DNA of 64,000 bases from Mucilaginibacter corticis (GTDB taxonomy: Bacteria; Bacteroidota; Bacteroidia; Sphingobacteriales; Sphingobacteriaceae): positions 1,612,001 through 1,676,000 of the forward strand of contig NZ_VLPK01000001.1 in NCBI RefSeq assembly GCF_007558865.1, read 5' to 3'. Positions 30,543 to 38,078 of this stretch are shown here, one piece after another. The notes under the pieces are model-generated. The model did no database searches. It was not told the DNA's origin and saw only the letters and a list, made by a program, of their open reading frames with translations. The number at the start of each line of letters is the position of its first letter. Positions within the stretch are counted from its first letter, which is position 1. A program made the translations under genes and the position numbers.

Positions 30543-31127
30543 ATGGATTTTCAATTGCAAAGTGATCAGGATCTAATCCATCTGTACATTAACGGCGACG
30601 AGAAAGGATTAGTGGAATTGATCCGCCGGTATCAAACCAAAATTTACACCTCTATTTACCTGCTTGTTAAGGACGAATACCTTGCCGAAGATATTTTCCA
30701 GGATGCCTTTATAAAAGTGATCAACACGCTCAGGGCCGGTAAATACAACGAAGAAGGTAAGTTTTTACCCTGGGTAACCCGTATTGCCCATAACCTGGTT
30801 ATTGACCATTTCAGGCGGGAGAAACGGGCGCCTATGGTGAGCAATGGCGATGATTTTGATATTTTTGAGGTACTTGGTAACTATGATGAAAGCACCGAGG
30901 ACCGTATGGTACGTGAACAAACCCATAAAGATCTGAAAACACTCATACAACTTTTACCATCAGAACAAAAAGAAGTATTGATTATGCGCCACTTTGGCGA
31001 CATGAGCTTTAAGGAAATTGCCGACATTACCGATGTAAGCATAAACACCGCACTTGGCCGTATGCGCTACGCGCTTAACAACCTGCGTAAAATGATGCAG
31101 GCCAAAGAGCTGAGTTTAAAGAACTAA
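30543..31127 (+). CDS. ECF-type RNA polymerase sigma factor
   Basis: This 194-residue sigma-70 family protein has region 2 at about 25-95 (AEDIFQDAFIKVINTL, WVTRIAHNLVIDHFRR) and region 4 at about 130-185 (LPSEQKEVLIMRHFGDMSFKEIAD, NTALGRMRYALNNLRK). It would redirect RNA polymerase to a regulon. No anti-sigma factor gene follows, and a strong terminator ends the transcript 20 bases after the stop. This matches a stand-alone, constitutively made sigma factor found across Bacteroidota beside housekeeping genes. Confidence 0.93.
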   Translation: MDFQLQSDQDLIHLYINGDEKGLVELIRRYQTKIYTSIYLLVKDEYLAEDIFQDAFIKVINTLRAGKYNEEGKFLPWVTRIAHNLVIDHFRREKRAPMVSNGDDFDIFEVLGNYDESTEDRMVREQTHKDLKTLIQLLPSEQKEVLIMRHFGDMSFKEIADITDVSINTALGRMRYALNNLRKMMQAKELSLKN

Positions 31128-31147
31128 TATTAAACAATGTGATTTTT

Positions 31148-31186
31148 AAGGTTACCCTTGCCGTTTGGTAGGGTAACCTTTTTTTT
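31148..31186 (+). terminator. Terminator of the sigma-factor gene
   Basis: AAGGTTACCCT (31148-31158) pairs perfectly with AGGGTAACCTT (31170-31180), and a run of eight T follows. This is a textbook Rho-independent terminator. Confidence 0.93.
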
Positions 31187-31189
31187 GAC

Positions 31190-31262
31190 CTCACCCCAAC
31201 CCCTCTCCGAGGGAGAGGGGCTTTTTAATTTAAGTCCTCTCCTTTGGAGAGGATTTAGGAGA
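31190..31262. repeat. C-rich hairpin repeat between convergent genes
   Basis: CCCCTCTCCGAGGGAGAGGGG and CCTCTCCTTTGGAGAGG are two adjacent hairpins joined by an AT-rich linker, ending in TTAGGAGAGGTTA. It has the same layout as 12075-12158 and lies between the sigma-factor terminator and the stop of the convergent lipocalin-like gene. Confidence 0.7.
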
Positions 31263-31264
31263 GG

Positions 31265-31753
31265 TTATTTAGTCTTTTGAAAAGTATAAATAATATAAGC
31301 CGTTGTATTACCCAGCGCGATAGGCGATTTTAAAACCATCACCTGCCCATCGCTTTGTGCTATATTAAGTTGGTAACCTTCGGTTACGTTTTTGGCTTTA
31401 TCGCCCTGGTAGATCTTTTTAAACTGGAAGATCGGGTTGCTTTTATCAGCGGTATTATAACTCCAGAATATGGTTTGCGATGTGCCGTTTTGCAGTGTAT
31501 AAATACCGTCGCCGCTGTTGGTTAGCTGCCAGGTGCTGTTTTTAAAATCGCGTGGAGGTGCCTGGTTAAAAACATCCTGTACAGCGTTAGGCAGCAAGCC
31601 GTCATATTTAATATCGGTTAATGTCCAGGTGCCAACAATGCGGGCACGCGATGCACCCGTAGCCTTAGCCGGCAAACTCTTAACGGTATTACAAGCCTGG
31701 AAAATAAAAGCAAGGGCTAAAACAGTAAATGTAAATTGGAGTATCTTTTTCAT
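31265..31753 (-). CDS. Lipocalin-like lipoprotein
   Basis: About 162 residues when started at MKKILQF, which begins a clean lipoprotein signal ending in LAFIFQAC. The ATG seven codons upstream adds no signal feature. The mature part starts with a linker and then RIVGTWTLTDIKYDG, a motif of the lipocalin-like (Lipocalin_4) family, followed by a beta-rich stretch. It is probably anchored in the envelope. The ligand is unknown. It is a single gene, convergent with the sigma-factor gene. Confidence 0.8.
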   Translation of the reverse strand: MKKILQFTFTVLALAFIFQACNTVKSLPAKATGASRARIVGTWTLTDIKYDGLLPNAVQDVFNQAPPRDFKNSTWQLTNSGDGIYTLQNGTSQTIFWSYNTADKSNPIFQFKKIYQGDKAKNVTEGYQLNIAQSDGQVMVLKSPIALGNTTAYIIYTFQKTK

Positions 31754-32000
31754 ATTATAATATATCTTCTGCAAAACTATACATAAATCCTGCCAAGATT
31801 AATAAGTTGTGTTGTGCAAAGGTAAGCTATCAGCAAATCAATTTACTTAACCCTATACTTAAATTATCCGCGTTTCGTTTAAAGATGTGTATGAAAATTA
31901 AACTCAAAAGAAAAATTTCATTTAATTTTCATTTAGATAAAATAAACGAAACGGTGTTGCGTTATATACCGTATAATCTAAAAAACACAGACAATAGCTT

Positions 32001-32192
32001 ATGGGTGAAACCTTTACTTTAAACACATTCACTAACCAAAACGAAGTGGAAAAATCAAGCACGAAAGAAAACCTGGAAGGCGACGATTTGATGTTTTATC
32101 ATTCGTTACGCGCAGACCTTGAACTTTTGCAGAAAAAGCCAAAACTTCAAACTATCCACTCCATTCTTGATTATTCAAAAAGCAAGCGGTAG
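32001..32192 (+). CDS. Small hypothetical protein
   Basis: A 63-residue, charged, soluble protein: an acidic N-terminal half and a helical segment MFYHSLRADLELLQKKPKLQ that ends in a basic tail. It is followed 21 bases later by a good terminator, which supports it as a real transcription unit. No family is recognised; similar small proteins are common next to housekeeping genes in this group. No overlapping ORF competes. Confidence 0.6.
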   Translation: MGETFTLNTFTNQNEVEKSSTKENLEGDDLMFYHSLRADLELLQKKPKLQTIHSILDYSKSKR

Positions 32193-32213
32193 TTTTTGTT
32201 AGTCGACAGTATT

Positions 32214-32259
32214 AAGCCTTGAGTCGAAAGTCAATATGATTTTTACTCAGGGCTTTTTT
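32214..32259 (+). terminator. Terminator after the small gene
   Basis: AAGCCTTGAGT (32214-32224) pairs with ACTCAGGGCTT (32245-32255) with one G-U pair, followed by TTTTTTA. The loop of 20 bases is long but the stem is solid. Confidence 0.8.
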
Positions 32260-32372
32260 ATTACTTTTGATTTTATTATTTAAGTCTAAAGCCGATAGTT
32301 CAAAGTCCTAAGCCATTTATTTATTATAAGGATCAGGACTACAGACTGAGGACTTAAGACTCCAAAAAAAGT

Positions 32373-33128
32373 ATGCTCAGACAAGAACGCTACCGTCATT
32401 TTGTTGAATATTTTTCGAAGAACCAGCCTGAAGCGGAAACCGAGCTGCATTACACAAACCCGTATGAGCTGCTGGTTGCGGTGATCCTGTCAGCACAATG
32501 CACAGATAAGCGTATTAACCAGGTAACACCGGCCTTGTTCGCACGTTTCCCGGATGCCGAAAGTTTGGCTGCTTCAACGCCCGACGAGGTGTTTACCTAC
32601 ATCCGCAGTGTAAGTTATCCTAACAATAAAGCTAAACACTTGGTGGGCATGGCTAAAATGCTAACTGGTGATTTTAACGGTGTGGTTCCGTCTGATATTG
32701 ATCAGCTGCAAAAGCTGCCGGGCGTGGGCCGTAAAACTGCTAATGTTATCGCGTCGGTAGTATATGATGTGGCGGCTATTGCTGTAGACACGCACGTTTT
32801 CAGGGTGGCCGACAGGATAGGCTTGACCACCAATTCCCGTACGCCTTTGGCTGTAGAGAAACGGTTGGTTAAATACCTGCCTAACGATACCCTTGCCATT
32901 GCGCACCACTGGTTGATCTTGCATGGCCGGTATATCTGCGTAGCACGGACACCTAAGTGCGAAATTTGCCCCCTTACCTGGTTTTGCCGCTATTATGAGC
33001 GCAACCATACTGAAACCGCCCTGCTTAAGGCCGAAGCGCAAAAAGTTAAAAAAGCCAAAGAAGCCAAAAAGAAAAAGGCGCTTAACGCTATCAGCAAGGA
33101 ACTAAAAAAACGGAGTGTGGATAAATGA
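32373..33128 (+). CDS. nth: Endonuclease III
   Basis: This 251-residue DNA glycosylase/AP lyase removes oxidised pyrimidines. The helix-hairpin-helix LPGVGRKTANVI carries the catalytic lysine, and AVDTHVFRV carries the aspartate. The C-terminal [4Fe-4S] loop is complete, with C-x6-C-x2-C-x5-C in CVARTPKCEICPLTWFC. It is longer than E. coli Nth (211 residues) because of a lysine-rich tail (KAKEAKKKKALN). It precedes recA in the same direction, but an AT-rich gap with its own promoter-like element separates them. Confidence 0.96.
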   Translation: MLRQERYRHFVEYFSKNQPEAETELHYTNPYELLVAVILSAQCTDKRINQVTPALFARFPDAESLAASTPDEVFTYIRSVSYPNNKAKHLVGMAKMLTGDFNGVVPSDIDQLQKLPGVGRKTANVIASVVYDVAAIAVDTHVFRVADRIGLTTNSRTPLAVEKRLVKYLPNDTLAIAHHWLILHGRYICVARTPKCEICPLTWFCRYYERNHTETALLKAEAQKVKKAKEAKKKKALNAISKELKKRSVDK

Positions 33129-33261
33129 TGGTTGATTGATGTTTGCCGGATAGCTAAGTTTACATTCAAATTAAAAGCCTTGTCATTTCTGCCTGTCACT
33201 TGGATGAAATAGAATAAGATAAAAAATTACTAAAATAATTAGTATTATTAAAAATAACTAT

Positions 33262-33269
33262 TATATTTG
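33262..33269 (+). promoter_or_regulatory. Candidate -7 element of recA
   Basis: TATATTTG matches the Bacteroidota -7 consensus TAnnTTTG and sits 17 bases before the recA ATG. No TTTG lies at the usual -33 distance, so the promoter may rely on the AT-rich upstream DNA. Confidence 0.45.
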
Positions 33270-33286
33270 CTAAAGATATTATTAAG

Positions 33287-34300
33287 ATGAGCAACGCAGA
33301 TAAACTAAAAGCATTACAACTTACACTGGATAAGTTGGAGAAATCATACGGAAAAGGTACCATCATGAAGCTGGGCGATTCTGTAATTGAACCTACCGAG
33401 GTTATATCAACCGGGTCTTTAGGGCTTGACATCGCTTTGGGCGTTAATGGTTTGCCAAAAGGCCGTGTTATTGAAATATATGGTCCTGAATCATCAGGTA
33501 AAACTACATTGGCTATTCATGCCATTGCCGAAGCGCAAAAGAAAGGTGGCATTGCCGCATTTATTGACGCGGAGCATGCTTTTGACCGTTTTTATGCTAA
33601 AAAGCTGGGTGTTGATGTTGAGAACCTTTTAATATCTCAGCCGGATAACGGCGAGCAGGCATTAGAGATCGCTGATAACCTGATCCGCTCAGGCGCTATT
33701 GATATTTTAGTTATCGACTCGGTTGCCGCACTGGTACCGAAGGCCGAAATTGAAGGCGAAATGGGTGATTCGAAAATGGGTCTGCACGCGCGTTTAATGT
33801 CGCAGGCATTGCGTAAACTAACCGGTACTATCAGTAAAACCGGGTGCTGCTGTATCTTTATTAACCAGCTGCGCGATAAAATTGGTGTTATGTTTGGTAA
33901 CCCTGAAACTACTACCGGCGGTAATGCTTTAAAATTCTATGCTTCGGTACGTTTAGATGTACGCCGGATCTCACAGATCAAAGATTCTGACGAAGTATCT
34001 GGTAACCGCGTTAAAGTTAAAATTGTTAAGAATAAGGTTGCGCCGCCGTTCCGTATTGCCGAGTTTGACATTATGTTTGGCGAGGGGATCTCAAAAGCAG
34101 GCGAGATCATTGACCTGGGCGTTGAGCACAATATCATTAAAAAAGCAGGCTCATGGTTTAGCTATGGCGATACCCGCCTTGGCCAGGGCCGCGACGCTGT
34201 TAAACAATTGATATTGGATAACCCTGAATTGATGGATGAACTGGAAGCAAGAATTAAGTCGGAAGTTACCGGTGATAAACTGGTAGTTGAAACAGAATAA
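33287..34300 (+). CDS. recA: Recombinase RecA
   Basis: The 337-residue protein performs strand exchange in homologous recombination and activates the SOS response. Walker A is GPESSGKT at 66-73. Other hallmarks are [56 protein letters not shown] and the C-terminal [14 protein letters not shown]. Its length is typical of Bacteroidota, with a short acidic tail. The gene is monocistronic, with a -7-like element upstream and a strong terminator downstream. Confidence 0.99.
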   Translation: MSNADKLKALQLTLDKLEKSYGKGTIMKLGDSVIEPTEVISTGSLGLDIALGVNGLPKGRVIEIYGPESSGKTTLAIHAIAEAQKKGGIAAFIDAEHAFDRFYAKKLGVDVENLLISQPDNGEQALEIADNLIRSGAIDILVIDSVAALVPKAEIEGEMGDSKMGLHARLMSQALRKLTGTISKTGCCCIFINQLRDKIGVMFGNPETTTGGNALKFYASVRLDVRRISQIKDSDEVSGNRVKVKIVKNKVAPPFRIAEFDIMFGEGISKAGEIIDLGVEHNIIKKAGSWFSYGDTRLGQGRDAVKQLILDNPELMDELEARIKSEVTGDKLVVETE

Positions 34301-34324
34301 TTATATAGTTTTTTTATAAATGAT

Positions 34325-34356
34325 AAAGGCCCCTTCGTTTTGGAGGGGCCTTTTTT
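34325..34356 (+). terminator. recA terminator
   Basis: AAAGGCCCCT (34325-34334) pairs perfectly with AGGGGCCTTT (34344-34353), followed by more T. It lies 25 bases after the recA stop and also faces the end of map on the other strand. Confidence 0.93.
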
Positions 34357-34397
34357 GTTATCAATATTTGGCGTTACGTATTGTGGGTACAATAATA

Positions 34398-35162
34398 TTA
34401 TTCCCAGATGCCGTTCTTCGCGGTAAAGATCACAGGCTGGCCGCCTGTTACCATAATGGTATGTTCGTGCTGCGCAACAAAACCACCTTTGTTGCCGCTC
34501 AATGTCCAGCCATCGGCCTGGGTTTCGGCAATGGTCGACCGTGTTGAAATAAATGTCTCTATCGCCACTACCGAATTTTTTTTGAAACGTTCAACATTAT
34601 ACCTGTCGCAATAGTTGGCTATTTCATGCGGTTCTTCATGTAAGCTACGGCCTACACCATGCCCGGTAAGGTTTTTAATTACCGTATAGCCGGCTTTTTT
34701 GGCTTCAGTTTCAATCAATCTGCCAATCTCAGAGATCCTGACACCGCCTTTAATATTACTGATGGCTTTCTTTAAGATCTCTTTTGATGCTTCTACCAAT
34801 TTGCCATGGCCGTGAATGTCGTCGCCCAATATAAATGAGCCACCGTTGTCGGCCCAAAAGCCATTTAACTCTGCCGATACATCGATATTTACCAGGTCGC
34901 CTTCTTTCAATATTTTATCCGCAGATGGTATACCATGCGCTGCTTCTTCATTTACACAGATACACGTATACCCGGGGAAATCATAGGTTAGCTTAGGCGC
35001 AGAACGTGCGCCCATTTGTGCCAGCAATTCGCCGCCATACTCATCAAGCTCTTTTGTAGAAATGCCCGGTTTGGCAAACTCGCGCATCTTTTTAAGCGTT
35101 ATGGCAACTGCATCACTTGCCTGTTGCATTCCAATTTTTTCGTCTTCGGTAGTTATAGACAT
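34398..35162 (-). CDS. map: Type I methionine aminopeptidase
   Basis: About 254 residues when started at MSITTEDEKIG; the ATG 11 codons upstream adds an unlikely extension. The enzyme trims initiator methionine from new proteins. Metal ligands and active-site residues appear in EAAHGIPS, VNIDVSAELNGFWADNGG (two Asp), GHGVGRSLHEEP (His) and the two Glu in VAIETFIST and QHEHTIMVT. It is a single gene, convergent with recA. The absence of a ribosomal-protein operon around it is common in this phylum. Confidence 0.95.
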   Translation of the reverse strand: MSITTEDEKIGMQQASDAVAITLKKMREFAKPGISTKELDEYGGELLAQMGARSAPKLTYDFPGYTCICVNEEAAHGIPSADKILKEGDLVNIDVSAELNGFWADNGGSFILGDDIHGHGKLVEASKEILKKAISNIKGGVRISEIGRLIETEAKKAGYTVIKNLTGHGVGRSLHEEPHEIANYCDRYNVERFKKNSVVAIETFISTRSTIAETQADGWTLSGNKGGFVAQHEHTIMVTGGQPVIFTAKNGIWE

Positions 35163-35321
35163 TTTAATGTTTTTATCAGCAGCAAAATTAAGCAATTAAT
35201 AGAATAAGCTCGTCTGTAGGTTGTCATACTCATTATAGCTTATGCGAGTTTGTTAACATTAAGAAGTGTGAACTTAACTAATTCTTAATCTTTATTTCAA
35301 GCTGTACTTATATGTGACCGA

Positions 35322-35329
35322 TAGCTTTG
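35322..35329 (+). promoter_or_regulatory. Candidate -7 element for the first phosphodiesterase gene
   Basis: TAGCTTTG fits TAnnTTTG and lies 18 bases before the ATG at 35348. A weak TTTC about 23 bases upstream could serve as the -33 element. Confidence 0.45.
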
Positions 35330-35347
35330 TATTAACAAAATTTAGCA

Positions 35348-36202
35348 ATGATACTTAAAAAGCGGACTGCCATTTTTAAGCTGCAATTACTAAAAACAAC
35401 CCTTTTTGTTTTAATGCTTTCTGACCCCTTTACTGCGAGTTGCCAGTCTACGCCATTACCTAACGCTTTTGCCCATAACGACTACTCGCACAAACGCCCG
35501 CTTTTTGACGCGCTTGATAATGGCTACACCAATATTGAAGCCGATATATTTTTAAAGGATAATGAATTTATAGTAGCACACATCAACCCATATTTTAAAC
35601 AGGGCCGTACACTTGAGCTGCTTTATCTGAAACCTTTAATGGACATTATCACTAAAAATAAAGGGCAGGTATATAATGGTTATGATAGCCCGGTTACTTT
35701 ATTGGTCGACATTAAAACAGATGCCGAAAGAACTTACCGGGCACTGAAACCTTTGCTTGAAAAATATAAGTCGATACTAACACGGTACGAAGATGGCATG
35801 GTTTATCCAAAACAGGTTACTATTGTGTTGTCAGGTAACAAACCCTATAGAAGCATCACTACCGAAACCCGTCGTTTAGCTTTTATAGACCAAGATCTGA
35901 AAGCGACCGGTCAAGACACCAGTAGCACAAACATATATGCCATGGCCAGTTGTAAATACTCCAGGTTGTTAAGATGGAATGGCGAAGGCATGATGCCTGC
36001 TGACGAAAAACAGTTGCTTGAAAATTGTGTAATAACAGCTCACAAATACGGCAGAAAGGTCAGGTTATGGGCATCGCCTGAAAATTTAACGGTATGGCAA
36101 CAATTGCTAGACTGCGGGGTTGACCTGATCAATACAGATAAACTGGCAATGCTGAAAAACTTTTTACTATCGGCAAAAACACTATATGCAAAAGCTAACT
36201 GA
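35348..36202 (+). CDS. Secreted PLC-like/GDPD-type phosphodiesterase (copy 1)
   Basis: The 284-residue protein has a signal peptide (about 1-32, MLSDPFTASCQ). Its PLC-like TIM barrel carries the usual catalytic set: NAFAHNDY for the first His and Asn, IEADIFL for the metal-binding Glu and Asp, and IVAHINP for the second His. LVDIKTDAE and GVDLINTDKL follow. This matches the AIM6-like branch of the glycerophosphodiester or phosphatidylinositol phosphodiesterase superfamily. It probably cleaves phosphodiesters in the periplasm or outside the cell. It is one of two adjacent paralogues. Confidence 0.87.
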   Translation: MILKKRTAIFKLQLLKTTLFVLMLSDPFTASCQSTPLPNAFAHNDYSHKRPLFDALDNGYTNIEADIFLKDNEFIVAHINPYFKQGRTLELLYLKPLMDIITKNKGQVYNGYDSPVTLLVDIKTDAERTYRALKPLLEKYKSILTRYEDGMVYPKQVTIVLSGNKPYRSITTETRRLAFIDQDLKATGQDTSSTNIYAMASCKYSRLLRWNGEGMMPADEKQLLENCVITAHKYGRKVRLWASPENLTVWQQLLDCGVDLINTDKLAMLKNFLLSAKTLYAKAN

Positions 36203-36354
36203 ACGCGCCGGTTGTTTGATCAATAAGTTAATTGATCCCAATATTTTGCTCAAAATTTTTTACTGCCTGTACCAGGTTCTGTAACATAATTTTAACGTTT
36301 TGCGTAATCAGGTTAAGCCGAGATTAGAACGAGATTAAATTTTTTGGAATGTTA

Positions 36355-36383
36355 TTGATTGTCATAGTATAGTCATACATTTA
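36355..36383 (+). promoter_or_regulatory. Candidate promoter of the second phosphodiesterase gene
   Basis: TTG at 36355-36357 and TACATTTA at 36376-36383 are separated by 18 bases, matching the Bacteroidota -33/-7 layout except for the final base. The ATG follows at 36413. The separate promoter suggests the two paralogues are transcribed independently. Confidence 0.45.
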
Positions 36384-36412
36384 TAAAAAGTAACAAAAAT
36401 AATACGCAATAA

Positions 36413-37264
36413 ATGTTAATTCCCCTGGTTAACTTTTCCCCTAAAAAGGCATTATTTATTTTAATGTTTTTTGTGTCCCCGTTCCTGGTAAAGGCACAGT
36501 GTATTGCACTCCCTAACGCTTTTGCACATAACGATTACCGTCATAAACGCCCGTTGATAGACGCTGAAACAAACGGTTATACCCATATTGAGGCGGATGT
36601 ATTCCTGCATAAAAACAAACTGGTAGTTGCGCATATCAACCCTTATTTTAAGGGTAAGCGCACGCTCGAAAATTTATACTTGATACCTTTACAAGAACAG
36701 GTAAATAAAAACAACGGCTATGTTTATGCAGGCCTTGAGCAGCCTGTTACCTTAATGATTGACATTAAGACCGATGCCAAAAAAACCTACGCCGAATTAA
36801 AAACTATTCTTGAAAAATACAGGCCCATATTGTCAAGCTATGATACAGGCAAAGTATCGTTGCGCGCGGTTACTATCGTGCTTTCGGGCCACAAGCCATA
36901 TGATATTGTAAAAGGCGAACAAAGCCGCCTGGCTTTTATTGACGAAGACCTGCGTAAGGTTGACAGGGATACCATAGCTAACGTATCGAAAATGGCCAGC
37001 TGCAAATATTCAAAATTGTTAAAGTGGAAAGGTGCAGGTAACATATCTGAGCGAGAAAAAAGACGCCTTTGTAATTATGTATCAATAGCTCATAAAAATG
37101 GCGAGCAGGTACGTCTGTGGGCATCGCCTGATAACAAAGCTGTTTGGAACGAGATATTGAGTTGCGGCGTGGATCTGATCAATACCGATAAACTGGTAGC
37201 TTTAAAGGAGTTTTTACTATCAAGACCAAATCAAACCACAACTACTGCTACATTACCAAACTGA
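36413..37264 (+). CDS. Secreted PLC-like/GDPD-type phosphodiesterase (copy 2)
   Basis: The 283-residue paralogue of the previous gene is by eye more than half identical through the barrel. It has a signal peptide (MFFVSPFLVKAQ) and the same catalytic blocks: NAFAHNDY, IEADVFL, VVAHINP and MIDIKTDAK. The C terminus is GVDLINTDKLVALKEFLL. Differences cluster in the helical part between residues 180 and 220, so substrate preference may differ. It ends 15 bp before the stop of the convergent DUF4249 gene. Confidence 0.87.
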   Translation: MLIPLVNFSPKKALFILMFFVSPFLVKAQCIALPNAFAHNDYRHKRPLIDAETNGYTHIEADVFLHKNKLVVAHINPYFKGKRTLENLYLIPLQEQVNKNNGYVYAGLEQPVTLMIDIKTDAKKTYAELKTILEKYRPILSSYDTGKVSLRAVTIVLSGHKPYDIVKGEQSRLAFIDEDLRKVDRDTIANVSKMASCKYSKLLKWKGAGNISEREKRRLCNYVSIAHKNGEQVRLWASPDNKAVWNEILSCGVDLINTDKLVALKEFLLSRPNQTTTTATLPN

Positions 37265-37279
37265 GTTTCTGCTTAAGGC

Positions 37280-38074
37280 TTAAGGGATAATTATATCCTT
37301 ATAATCAGTGGTATGTGCGCTAAAATAGCCTAACACGCTTTTGTCGTTAAAATTAGTTACCGGATTACTTGGAGTTGTTGAACTAAAATCATTTGTCTGC
37401 TGCAGGCTAAGCGTATACCAATAGTTATAGATGATCGGGTCGATACACTGCATTTCAATATGTACCTGGTCGCCGCTTTTAAGTTTAATATCATCTTCAT
37501 AAAGCAGTTGCTGCACCGCTCGTCCGTTATTTAAATAATCATTTTTGGCAAACACTTGTTTTACCTGTACGCCATTTATCGTCAACACAAAATAGTACTG
37601 ATTGGTTTCTGCTAACGGATCCTGGTAGAATACAATGATGGTTTTTGTTACTTGCTGACCAAAATACTGTAGGGACAATGCTACCGAATCAATACTAACC
37701 TTGTCTGGCATGGTTGAAACCGCCGTATAAGTTTTAGTGTTGTATTGTACCTGCAATGTGTACTGTTGCTTATGTTTGCCCAAGAGTATAGACGAGTAAT
37801 AATTGCCTGGCGTGCGTTCTGTCAATCTATAGAACGTGCCACTCTGATCAATTAAATTAACCAACGCCCCTGTTACCGCCGGGAAGTTATTTGAATTGTC
37901 TATAGCAACAGATTTGGTAATGCTTACAAATTGCGGTTTTGATTCGTCGGTGATATTACCCTCAATAACCAATTGAGGGTCTGCGTTTTTTAAATTAAGA
38001 TCTATCACCTTTTTGCATGAACCAATGACCATGCAAAGCAAAATTATAACCGTTAATTTATACCTGTTTTTCAT
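37280..38074 (-). CDS. DUF4249 lipoprotein, partner of the TonB receptor
   Basis: About 264 residues starting at MKNRYKLTVIILLCMVIGSC, a lipoprotein signal with the anchor Cys at 20. DUF4249 proteins are beta-rich outer membrane lipoproteins that accompany TonB-dependent receptors, in a place comparable to SusD. A longer reading frame exists upstream, but it runs through the receptor gene and the ATG at 38074 gives the clean signal peptide. It follows the receptor stop by 4 bases, so the two form an operon. Confidence 0.88.
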   Translation of the reverse strand: MKNRYKLTVIILLCMVIGSCKKVIDLNLKNADPQLVIEGNITDESKPQFVSITKSVAIDNSNNFPAVTGALVNLIDQSGTFYRLTERTPGNYYSSILLGKHKQQYTLQVQYNTKTYTAVSTMPDKVSIDSVALSLQYFGQQVTKTIIVFYQDPLAETNQYYFVLTINGVQVKQVFAKNDYLNNGRAVQQLLYEDDIKLKSGDQVHIEMQCIDPIIYNYWYTLSLQQTNDFSSTTPSNPVTNFNDKSVLGYFSAHTTDYKDIIIP

Positions 38075-38078
38075 ACAA

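Noticed and set aside
31807..32022. A 71-codon frame just before the small gene at 32001
   Set aside because: It overlaps that better-supported gene and has a biased, AT-driven composition.
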